Positions 56,301-64,000 of a stretch of 64,000 nucleotides of DNA are shown here, piece by piece. Position numbers and translations under genes: made by a program. Source of the DNA: Conchocele bisecta (Eukaryota > Mollusca > Bivalvia > Lucinida > Thyasiridae); NCBI GenBank assembly GCA_029237695.1, contig CM055271.1, positions 81,913,488 to 81,977,487 on the forward strand, in the 5' to 3' direction. The notes below the pieces were generated by a model that saw only the letters and a program-made list of their open reading frames with translations, ran no database searches and was not told the origin of the DNA. Every line of letters starts with the position of its first letter. Within the stretch, counting starts at the first letter, position 1.

Positions 56301-59300
56301 ACATTGAAAATGGCTAAGTCGATTGCGCGGAAAAAATGGGTCAAGTTAAAAAAAAAGTAACATGTTGGATAGTGATATGTGGTGGGCACTTGATTATGAA
56401 GCTGTGAAAGTTTGGTGGTCCTAGGTGGTACAGTACCAAAGAAATGGACTTAAACACGAAAACGTAACATTGAAAACGCAAAAAACTTAACATTGAAAAT
56501 GGCTAAGTCGATTGCGCGGAAAAAATGGGTTAAGTTAAAAAAAAAGTAACATGTTGGATAGTGATATGTGGTGGGCACCCCTTGATTATGAAGCTGTGAA
56601 AGTTTGGTGGTCCTAGGTGGTACAGTAACAAAGAAATGGACTCAAACACGAAAACTTAACATTGATTGTGGACGCTGCCCGCCAGAACCCGGCTTTCGCC
56701 CGCCCGGCTGTCGCCAATCCAATAGCCTGGATTTTTAAAAAAAAAAAAAACCTGGCTAAAAGTTAATAAATTTATCCCTAAAATAAAATTTCTCCCTCAA
56801 AGTCTACTGAGCAAGAATACAAGAAATGTTGGTGAAATAGGCTACTGAAGACAATAGCATGGTATTCCGAGGCTGGCCAAGGAATTCCTACCATTTCCGG
56901 CAAGTGAAGCCGGATAAAGTTGACACAACAAACAACAATTTTCATTTCCAGCATTATAATAACCATGCATCGATTTCATGCTGAGACATGCCATTTTGAT
57001 TGGGGAAAATCATAAATATTTTCTTTAAATGTACTTAGAAGTATATGTCGCGACCACCATTTGAACCTTTTCATCGAGATGGTTCAACTGAGTGTTCGCA
57101 ACATATACTTTCACTGAGAATTAAAAATAAAAATAAAAAATATTGAAAAAAATTCATACCAGTGAGCATGTAATGAGTTAAGGGTGCTGGCCAGTAGTGG
57201 GAGCAGAGCTCCAGTTGTAATTTGATCAACTTTGGGGGGAATTTTGTTATTTCTTCACCAAAAATGGCATGTTAGGAGTGCTTTAGAATCGTCTCATTGA
57301 GACGATTCTAAATAACTCCCAACTTGCCATGTTTGGTGAAGGACTAAGAAAAATATCTTGAATATTTGGTCAAATTACGCATCTTAGCTGGAGCTCTGAG
57401 TGGAGGCTATTCATTTGTAAGATAATTAGACAAAATGGGAAGATATTTGTGTTGTATCAGTAGCCGATTTCATCAAAATTGCAAAGTATACTTTTCTAGC
57501 AAAGTATACTTTGAGGGAGAAATTTTCAATTTAAGGATAAATTTATTGATTTTTATTATACTGAATTTATTACATTATCACAGCCATTTTGGCTGTGATA
57601 ATGTAATAAATTCAGTATAATAATTCTGCATACTCTTAATCATCAAATATATGCAGTGGTTAGTTCTATATGAAATAATGCATTTTGGGAAAATCAATGA
57701 TTACTCCCTCAAAGTATACTTTGCTAGATAAGTATACTTTGCAATGTTGGTGAAATAGGCTACAGAGGAAGAGACATATTTGAGCCAAGAGAGAATGTAA
57801 CCATCATGCAACAGCGACTCACCTTGAACACCCTGGCAGCCAGTCGACACTGCAGTTCCGATATGGGCATTATGGCTCCCAGTGGCTGGATAAACCCGAC
57901 TATCGCCAACGTTTGTTTCACCAGGTCGGGCGGAAACATATACTTATACAGGTTCACCTCATTGTTCACCACCTCCGTCACCGATTTGTCCAGAAACGGA
58001 AACCCGAAAATAAAACCCGTCGCTAACACAACGACGTCGACGTTGTCTTCGAATGTACCGTCCTCAAACTGAACTCCAGTCTCGGTAAACTTGGCAACGT
58101 TCGGTTTTATGAGCACGGAGCCAGTGACTATCCTATTCGGTAAGTCATCATTAATCATAACGTGTTGTGAAAATGGAGGATACTTTGGTTTCAAGCAATA
58201 CAGTGTGTGGTCAATTCTTTGGTTCAGTTTTCGCTCGGCGATTCTATTGAACAGGTTTTGTGGGAGTAAGGACTTGAGGAAGAAATTGCCTCTAGTTGTG
58301 TTCAGCATATCCAGTGGGAGTCCTTTCTCAGCAACACGGTTGAAAATCCACGTCCCTCGTCGTGTGCTCAGGTATACCTGTAATGTAGCATATCAAAAAG
58401 CAATACAAAATTTACGGTACCTTTATCATGTTGCAGAAAACTATAAACAGACCACAAATATAGCATATTTTTCTTATTTACCATGAAAACACATCTTGGT
58501 ATTTCATTAGAATTGTCTCCAAGGAGACAATTCTAAAGAAATGCCAAGACATGTTTTCATTTCGAGGCAAACTACTCAATAATTGCTGTCTGTTGATGTG
58601 TACAGTAGTGTGAAATGATGGAGTGACAATACTCAATTACTAATTCCTTATCTGGAGCTCTGCATGTAGTATAAATGGGGGTTCTCAGATATAGGCCCCC
58701 CCCCCCCACCCCACGTTTTTTCAAATTAAATCGTGTATCTTCAGAAAGAGTGGTGGTTGGTTGGCAGCATGTGATGGGCGATTTAACGATCGGGATTCAT
58801 CCTTACCAAAATCCCGACCGGAGACCTGGTTTGGCCCTCAGGTACGTCTTAAGCATTCTTGTAATATGTGAGTAAAATCTGGTTATACCCCTTATAAGAG
58901 TAATATGATTATTCCTCACCACATTACGTATATAGGAAGGGTCCAATTAAGTGGCATGGTATGGACCTGGCATCAGGTTAGGCTATTCTAATTTCAGAGG
59001 TGAATATATTATTTTTTCTCGATATAAATATTCCGTTCTGATTTTGGGATTTTCCTCCCAATGCAGCAAGTTACATGCAGGATTGAACCCGTTGGCCCGG
59101 CTTTAAATGACCTTAGCTGTTGATAGGCCGTTAAAAACCAAACAATAACAAGAGCATCGTTATCACTAAGCTAATCCCCTCAATGGAAGCCTTGATAATA
59201 ATATACAGTTTTGCCTTAAAAACAAGGTGAACATAAGTCAGCAGTAACCTTCACCTTGGGCAGTCGGACGTGGGTTGTATGAAAAACAAAGCACCATCCC

Positions 59301-62300
59301 TAGACACACATTGTGGGCAAATATTATCAAACTAGGTGAAGCGGTTCATGAGTTATTGAACTAGAAATGTGGCCTGTCGGCACACGAATGCCCCCGCTGG
59401 CAGCCAAAGAAAACGAGGCATATTTGATTACAAGCCATTTACCCGAGTACGGACGGACGCCGGTAACACTATATGCCCCACTCACCATTCGGTTGCGGGG
59501 GCATAAAAAGGTGATGGTCAAGGTCGAAGTACTGGGTGGTGGAATGTGTAGGGCATGTTCATATGTATCATGTGTATAAATATTTAAGCGATTGGCAAAA
59601 GTATTGAGAAGTTATTGTAGGATTGAGAAACGTGCACGTAGATTTGTCCCAAAGTGCTAAGTAAACATTTAAAGTAGAAAAGGTGATGGTCAAAGGTCAA
59701 GGTCGAAGTACTGGGTAGTGGAGTGTGTAGGGCATGTTCATATGTATCATGTGTATAAATATTTAAGCGATTGGCAAAAGTATTGAGAAGTTATTGTAGG
59801 ATTGAGAAACGTGCACGTAGATTTGTCCCAAAGTGCTAAGTAAACATTTAAAGTAGAAAAGGTGAAGGTCAAAGGTGAAGGTCGAAGTACTGGGTGGTGG
59901 AGTGTGTAGGGCATGTTCATATGTATCATGTGTATAAATATTTAAGGGATTGGCAAAAGTATTGAGAAGTTATTGTAGGATTGAGAAACGTGCACGTAGA
60001 TTTGTCCCAAAGTGCCAAGCAAACATTTAAAGTGGAAAAGGTCAAGGCCAAGGTCGAAGTACTGGGGGGTGGAGTGCTTAAGGGATGTTCATATGTATCA
60101 CGTGTATAAATATTGACATAATATGTGAAGCCATGTAGAAGTTACTAAAGAATATAATATCGGGACGGACGTACGGGACGGAAGTACGGACGGATGCTGG
60201 TAACACTATATGCCCCCGTACCTTTCGGTAGCGGGGGCATAAAAATGGTGTTACTAACGTAACCACGTACGTATGCATGTACGTACTCACATGGATTAAA
60301 GCTATATCCCCTCATAATTCCAGCACAAAAATATTTACACAATTCCCGAACATTTGATTGGTCCGTAGCAAGTCTCTGTCCAAAATTTATATCCCAGTAA
60401 ATGCCCATGCCAAACTACTTTCCGTAACCGTCAGGCGCAGTTAAAATAATTCTTAAGAAAACGGAAAATAAACACATTTTCTTGATGAATTTATTTCAAA
60501 TTCTGGCATTATAAGGAATGAATGGCATTTTTGTGGAATTTATCGGGGATACAAACTTGGAAAAGTTGCGGGAATACTGGACGAGGCCTTCCGGCCTTCG
60601 TCCAGTATTCCAGCGACTTTTCCAAGTTTATACCCCGATAAATTCCACAACATGCCATTCATTCCTATATTACCTATCAGCGAGAGGGTAATAAATGTGC
60701 AGAAAGAAATGGGATAATGTTCACCAATATTGGTGTGAATTACAGACAAAGACAACCGTAACACTGGCGGCTATATCCGTGAAAACTTATAATGCAAATT
60801 TCTAAATCATTTGACCTTGATCTTTAGCACATGGGCCAAACTAAAACAAATTTAAAAATTCACTTATTTGAGCTGCGAAAAGCAAACTGTTTGCTTTTTT
60901 GAAGCTCAACTAAGTAAAGTTCAACTACTTATTTTCACTACTTAATTTGAAATCAATGTGTATTTTCACATTGCTGTGCATATTCTGCTAAAATACGCTA
61001 CTGGACTGCAACTCGGCTCATATTGGCCCATCCCTCCATAGCATGTGAAATATAGTTCTTGTAGCAAGTGTATACCTGGTCCGCAACTCGGCTCATCTCG
61101 TTGGCAATATCTCCGCCGGAGTTTCCAATGCCGATGATGACAACACGCTTGCCCTCGTAGCCACCGGTGTGCCGATATTCATGGGAATGTAGGACCTTTC
61201 CCGTGAATCTGGGAATATATTGAAGGGCCTCAGAGCTCCAGATAAGGTGCATTTTGGCTTATTTACGCACTTATTTTAGCAGAATACGCATTGATTATCA
61301 TAAGTGGGGGTACAAAATACGCACAGCAATGTGAAAATACGCATTGATTTTCAAACGTAGTCGTGAAAACACTGTAATAAAGTTGAAAATTTGAAAACAG
61401 TGTTTGCTATTTGCAGCTCAAATAAGTGAATTTTTAAATTTTATTTATTTAGTATCATTTATTCCCTATTTAACAAGGAAGAAAATCAGTAATACATTTG
61501 TAAAAGTAAAATACATGTACACAATTAATTTGAAATATATGGGTATAATACTCTTGAGATACAAAACTTATCTGGAGCACTGGGACCTGAGTCATATACT
61601 TATCTAGCAAAGTATACTTTGAGGGAGAATTTTTCAATTTTAGGATAAATTTATTAATTTTTATTATACTGCATTTATTACATTATCACAGCCAATTTGG
61701 CTGTGATAATGTAATAATTTCAGTATAATAATTCTGCATACTTTTAATCATGAAATATTATAATATATGCAGTCGTTAGTTTTATATGACATAATGCATT
61801 TCAGGAAAAATAAATGAATACTCCCTCAAAGTATACTTTGCTAGATAAGTATCCTTTGCAATGTTGGTGAAATAGGCTACAGGGTCTCATATATGTGGCT
61901 GTGGTTGGAGAAATTGGGCTGATGGGTTCTGTGACCATTGTCGCTCCTGGTCAAATATCACTCATATGTAGCCTGATAACGGTCTATATTGCTTGTTAGG
62001 TGTTTCATTGATGGAGTGGCGAACAATGCGGATCCTGATCGGGCTGTGCGGATGCACTGGATGATCTGGATCTGTACTGGTCGCAAAACCCATAAGCCCC
62101 ATTTCTCCAGTCACATATGTGCAGGAAGTGATGAAATAGATTTGTAAAACCTTTAATGCAAATCTAGCAAACGGACAAACGATTGGATGGATGGACGGAA
62201 ATACGAACACTATATACCCCTCCACATCCTTTGTATGCCGGCATCATTATATACTGGCATCATATTTCTGAACATAATTGTATATAATGGTTTGTAGTTT

Positions 62301-63402
62301 TCTCTGAAACAGTAAAATTGCATCACCAATATGTATTGTAATTCATCAATATGGAACACGTATTCAACACATTGCATTTACATGAATCAATGACTGACAA
62401 AAAAATACATTAACTCAAATATTAATAAACTTCAACGCAAACTTACAAGTACATGTAGTTTCATCTTGACCTTTGACGTGAAGGCAGCATGGGTGTGGTA
62501 TGGAATGACAATATTGAATATGATAAATAAGTATAATTGCAGCACAAAAATATTTACACAATTCCCTAACATTTGATTGGTCCATTGCAAGTCTCCGTCC
62601 AAAATTTATATCCCAGTAAACTCCATGCCGAACTACTTTCCGTAACCGTCAGGTGCAGTTAAAATAATTCTTAAGAAAACGGAAAATAAACACATTTTCT
62701 TGATGAATTTATTTAAAATGCTGGAATTATAAGGAAAGAATGACCTTTTTGTGGAATTTATCGGGGATATAAACTTGGAAAAGTCGCGGGAATACTGGAC
62801 GAGGCCTTAACAAAATTACAATTTTCGAAAAAAAAAAAAAGAAAAAAAAAGTTTATACCCTGATAAATTCCACAAAAAGGCCATTCATTCCTATAATATG
62901 AAGTTTGAAGTCAATCCAACTTACCATTGCAGAGATAATGGGTACAAAAACATTAACGCAAATCTTAAGGACAAAAATTAATTTGACCTTGGACATGAAT
63001 AGGTCGCATAGGTGTGGTATGGAATGAAAATATGGATGATGATACGGAAGTATATGAAGTTTGAGGTCAATCCGACTTACCATTACACAAATAATGGGTA
63101 CGCAAAAACTGAAACGTGGACGGACAAATGAATGGACGGACCGAAGGACGGATGGAATTATGAAAACTATATACCCCTCGACTTACTTCGTATGCCAGAG
63201 GTATAATCACACATGGACACACGGACATGCAGTCCAAACTCTATATGCCTCTGGCTCTACCGAGACCGGGTGCATACAATCCAAATACCTGTCTAAGCCA
63301 GGGAACGTGGGCTTGTGTATATCTGCATGGTGGCCGCTACAAATCAACACAGCGTCAAATACGAGGTCTTCGGATGTATCTGTTGAAACAGTAAACAGGC
63401 TG
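50055..63402 (-). CDS. Flavin-containing monooxygenase, 3' five exons (right-arm copy)
   Basis: Minus-strand exons 63289-63402 (start approximate), 61076-61208, 57823-58377, 51829-51994 and 50055-50311 join in phase. The first encodes [20 protein letters not shown] and ends in a split Arg codon completed by the next exon; it is the block just before the NADPH-binding domain in animal FMOs. Then come [12 protein letters not shown], the LATGF motif, LDELAKLTG and the C-terminal [13 protein letters not shown] plus hydrophobic ER anchor. The FAD-binding N-terminus lies beyond the window. Differences from the left copy are mostly conservative (G/R, I/V, N/D, K/R, I/M, F/V). The gene is convergent with GTF2B, as in the left arm. 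Confidence 0.9.
50346..50455. repeat. Hairpin with duplicated apex
   Basis: Mirror of 7961-8030 with the unit CAGTTAAACTGACATACAT present twice. Confidence 0.8.
50897..50929 (+). promoter_or_regulatory. CRE, ETS and YY1-like cluster upstream of the THAP exon
   Basis: TGACGTCA (50897-50904), CCGGAAG (50909-50915) and GCCATGTTGG (50920-50929) within 33 bp, about 95 bp before the ATG at 51023. Confidence 0.5.
51023..51239 (+). pseudogene. THAP zinc-finger first exon with one in-frame stop
   Basis: THAP domains are C2CH zinc-binding DNA-binding modules. From the ATG at 51023 the frame reads [17 protein letters not shown], then TAG at 51086-51088, then [22 protein letters not shown] and [11 protein letters not shown] before a consensus donor (AATG|GTAAGT) at 51239. 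The C-x4-C pair, RLP, the W and the SAHF-x-x-G end fit the THAP pattern. The exon ends in phase 1 where THAP genes commonly splice. The stop codon, and the lack of downstream exons within the inserted segment, indicate a decayed or non-autonomous copy. Confidence 0.75.
51829..51994 (-). CDS. FMO exon (right), phase 0 to 1
   Basis: 166 bp; acceptor AATTGCAG|GGAG, donor ACTTCT|GTAAGT; five base differences from 7324-7489. Confidence 0.9.
52052..52298. mobile_element. MITE-A copy
   Basis: Mirror of 6758-7015 with the GTAGCC end present and half of the central palindrome lost. Confidence 0.8.
52905..54112. other. Right-arm-only block of 1.2 kb
   Basis: Not present near 6290 in the left arm. Contains a MITE-H with a half hairpin (about 53100-53399, ending CTTATCTGGAGCTCTG). 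The rest, including several TCTCGATAT phrases (53465-53640), has no recognised gene. Confidence 0.65.
54246..54460. mobile_element. MITE-A, first part (split by insertion)
   Basis: Runs from GTAGCCTATTTCATCAAC to CAGTATAATAA; continues at 56757-56845. Confidence 0.85.
54461..56756. mobile_element. 2.3 kb tandem-repeat insertion inside a MITE-A, right arm only
   Basis: Begins CAAGAAACGAGGCAAAGCCA; the same phrase restarts at about 55374 (period near 914 bp). A second tandem part has units of about 190 bp (GTGGGCACCCC blocks near 55995, 56188, 56379 and 56568) with ACTTAACATTGAAAATGGCT. It ends in a GC-rich stretch (56671-56725) and poly-A. No coding region. The uninterrupted MITE-A at 5835-6139 is the empty site. 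Confidence 0.8.
56757..56845. mobile_element. MITE-A, second part
   Basis: Continues AAAGTTAATAAATTTATCCC to GAAATAGGCTAC. Confidence 0.8.
57040..57112. repeat. Hairpin with TCATCGAGA apex (right)
   Basis: Mirror of 5574-5644. Confidence 0.7.
57204..57398. mobile_element. hAT-like MITE-H with GTCTC/GAGAC hairpin (right)
   Basis: Mirror of 5273-5474; apex GTCTCATTGAGAC. Confidence 0.75.
57460..57763. mobile_element. MITE-A copy, full length
   Basis: 304 bp, both ends and palindrome intact. Confidence 0.9.
57823..58377 (-). CDS. FMO large exon (right)
   Basis: 555 bp, phase 0, no stop; LATGF motif present; acceptor TTACAG-like site reads CTACATTACAG|GTATACC. Confidence 0.93.
58395..58662. 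mobile_element. hAT-like MITE-H with intact long hairpin, one end deleted
   Basis: Hairpin AAAACACATCTTGGTATTTC with apex GTCTCCAAGGAGAC; ends CTTATCTGGAGCTCTG. The end next to the FMO exon is deleted relative to the left arm. Confidence 0.7.
58740..59150 (+). mobile_element. SINE-2 copy
   Basis: GTGGTTGGTTGGCAGCATGT to GATAGGCCGTTAAAAACC; longest degenerate member, mirror of 3620-3970. Confidence 0.7.
59360..60242. mobile_element. CvA/pearl-like element with three ~178-bp repeats, right arm only
   Basis: Starts AACTAGAAATGTGGCCTGTC, ends TAGCGGGGGCATAAAAA. An inner GGGGGCATAAAAA (59496) precedes the tandem part, whose units (GGTCGAAGTACTGGGTGGTG) begin near 59508, 59681, 59860 and 60039. 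The left arm lacks it near 3395. Confidence 0.7.
60535..60668. mobile_element. MITE-C palindrome (right)
   Basis: Mirror of 2972-3121; apex CCTTCCGGCCTTCG. Confidence 0.8.
61076..61208 (-). CDS. FMO exon with GIGNSGGD (right)
   Basis: 133 bp; encodes [20 protein letters not shown]; donor CAG|GTATAC. Confidence 0.92.
61231..61582. mobile_element. hAT-like MITE-H (right)
   Basis: CAGAGCTCCAGATAAG to CTTATCTGGAGCACTG; mirror of 2036-2407. Confidence 0.75.
61599..61880. mobile_element. MITE-A at the outer end of the right arm
   Basis: Retains the outer GGTGAAATAGGCTAC end that the left copy lacks; the inner end is short. Confidence 0.85.
61890..62118. mobile_element. Repeat K, complete with inverted ends
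   Basis: TGTGGCTGTGGTTGGAGAAA at one end and AAGCCCCATTTCTCCAGTCA at the other; CATATGTG-like sequence on both flanks. Confidence 0.7.
62541..62890. mobile_element. Second MITE-C-bearing repeat with a foreign apex
   Basis: Repeats about 60310-60668 (CAAAATTTATATCCCAGTAA, AACACATTTTCTTGATGAAT) but the palindrome apex is replaced by AAAATTACAATTTTCGAAAA plus poly-A. Confidence 0.7.
62891..63195. repeat. Tandem repeat, about 170-bp units
   Basis: Two units starting TATGAAGTTTGAAGTCAATC near 62899 and 63053, ending in GGACGGACC-rich sequence and a TATATACCCCTC block. CvA/pearl-like style. Confidence 0.6.
63289..63402 (-). CDS. FMO exon [11 protein letters not shown]...FPGLD (right only)
   Basis: Donor TTAGACAG|GTATTT at 63289; the split Arg codon fits the exon at 61208. 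The acceptor is probably ATCACAG|CAGCC near 63403, but the 5' limit is uncertain. Confidence 0.8.
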
Positions 63403-63850
63403 CTGTGATGTTTGACATTCAAAACGTAACAGCATAACCCTAGAGACCTCTGTCATAATATTTGAAAACCGTGTAGATCATGATGAGACGGCTCGGTCTC
63501 ATCAAGATCTGCACCATTTGTGGATGTTTTTTAATTTTTACAAACTTAACCCCTTGTTTTGCATAATGGAACAGTCTCAAACTTAACATGAAAGTATATG
63601 TTGTGATATGGTGGCCGCTACAAATCAACACAGCGTCAAACACAAGGTCTTTGGATGTATTTGTTGAAACAGTAAACAGGCTGCTGTAAGGCTTGACATT
63701 CAAAATGTAACAGCTTAACACTAGAGACCTGTCCTAATATTTGGAAACAGTGTAGATGGTAGCGAGCCGTCTCATCAAGATCTGTATGCACCATTTGTGG
63801 ATATTTTGTAATTTTTACCCCCTTTTTTGCATAATGGAACAGTCTCAAAC
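63328..63850. repeat. 281-bp tandem duplication including part of the FMO exon
   Basis: GTGGCCGCTACAAATCAACA starts at 63330 and again at 63611. Each unit ends GGAACAGTCTCAAACTTAA. The second unit is cut by MITE-E. Confidence 0.88.
63608..63700 (-). pseudogene. Truncated duplicate of the FMO exon
   Basis: Minus strand reads [20 protein letters not shown] then SGHH and diverges, lacking the FPGLD end and the donor site. Lies upstream of the intact exon in gene orientation. Confidence 0.8.
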
Positions 63851-63854
63851 TTAA

Positions 63855-64000
63855 AGGTACATGCCCACACAACAGGTTACACTGTACTACTACTTTTCAT
63901 TTTCTGTCATGCCTTATATGAGCCATTTGTCTACCCACTAACAAGTTATTTTTAATTACGGCGCATGTTAATTGGTGTTAAATCGCATTTTATATGCCGC
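63855..64000. mobile_element. MITE-E, runs off the window
   Basis: AGGTACATGCCCACACAACA preceded by TTAA at 63851-63854, inserted in the second 281-bp unit; the first unit (TTAA at 63583-63586) is the empty site. Confidence 0.8.

Larger units (their letters stand above)
31585..61880 (-). repeat. Right arm of the giant inverted repeat
   Basis: Reverse complement of 1784-31084 with SNPs and many indels. Carries GTF2B on plus and FMO on minus. The outer MITE-A (61599-61880) keeps the terminus the left copy lacks. Confidence 0.95.

Noticed and set aside
58675..58875. Frames within SINE-2 copies
   Set aside because: Present only as pieces of a repeat family, not conserved between copies.
1784..61880. 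Genuine tail-to-tail gene family expansion (separate FMO and GTF2B paralogues)
   Set aside because: Intergenic and intronic repeats also match at the same sites, including SINE-1 target duplications, so the arms are copies of one locus (allelic or recently duplicated), not old paralogues.

Overview
The window is AT-rich animal DNA, most likely from a marine bivalve mollusc. It has intron-containing genes with standard GT/AG splice sites, and it is packed with short non-autonomous transposons of kinds I associate with bivalve genomes (CvA/pearl-like elements with repeated cores, Helentron-like repeats ending in a hairpin plus CTTG, tRNA-derived SINEs, and many palindromic MITEs). The organism call is inference from repeat style and protein similarity.

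The dominant feature is a giant inverted repeat. Bases 1784-31084 reappear in reverse complement at 31585-61880, around a gap of exactly 500 N (31085-31584). The sequence on both sides of the gap is identical in mirror image. Each arm carries the same two genes pointing tail to tail. One is the 3' part of a flavin-containing monooxygenase (FMO; left arm plus strand, right arm minus strand). The other is the 3' half of the general transcription factor TFIIB (GTF2B; left minus, right plus). All visible exons keep frame and splice phase in both arms. The FMO exons differ by a few percent; the GTF2B exons are almost identical. The arms also differ by many insertions and deletions: a Tc1 element, a Helentron-like element and a 1.7 kb block only on the left; a THAP-domain element, a 2.3 kb tandem-repeat insertion, a SINE nested in a TTAA MITE and others only on the right. 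This looks like two alleles placed head to head (inverted haplotig join), but a real diverged palindrome cannot be excluded from sequence alone.

Outside the arms, 1-1783 holds a broken SAM/HTH integrase-type transposase exon and a minisatellite. 61881-64000 holds another MITE, the next upstream FMO exon and a tandem duplicate of that exon interrupted by a TTAA MITE.

No operon-like or defence system is present. The points most worth a second look are the palindrome itself, a deletion whose breakpoint lies at a hairpin apex, a GTCTC/GAGAC hairpin apex shared by MITEs of different families, MITE ends sitting next to splice sites, decaying tandem copies of the GTF2B last exon, and two promoter-like clusters in front of unexplained first exons.
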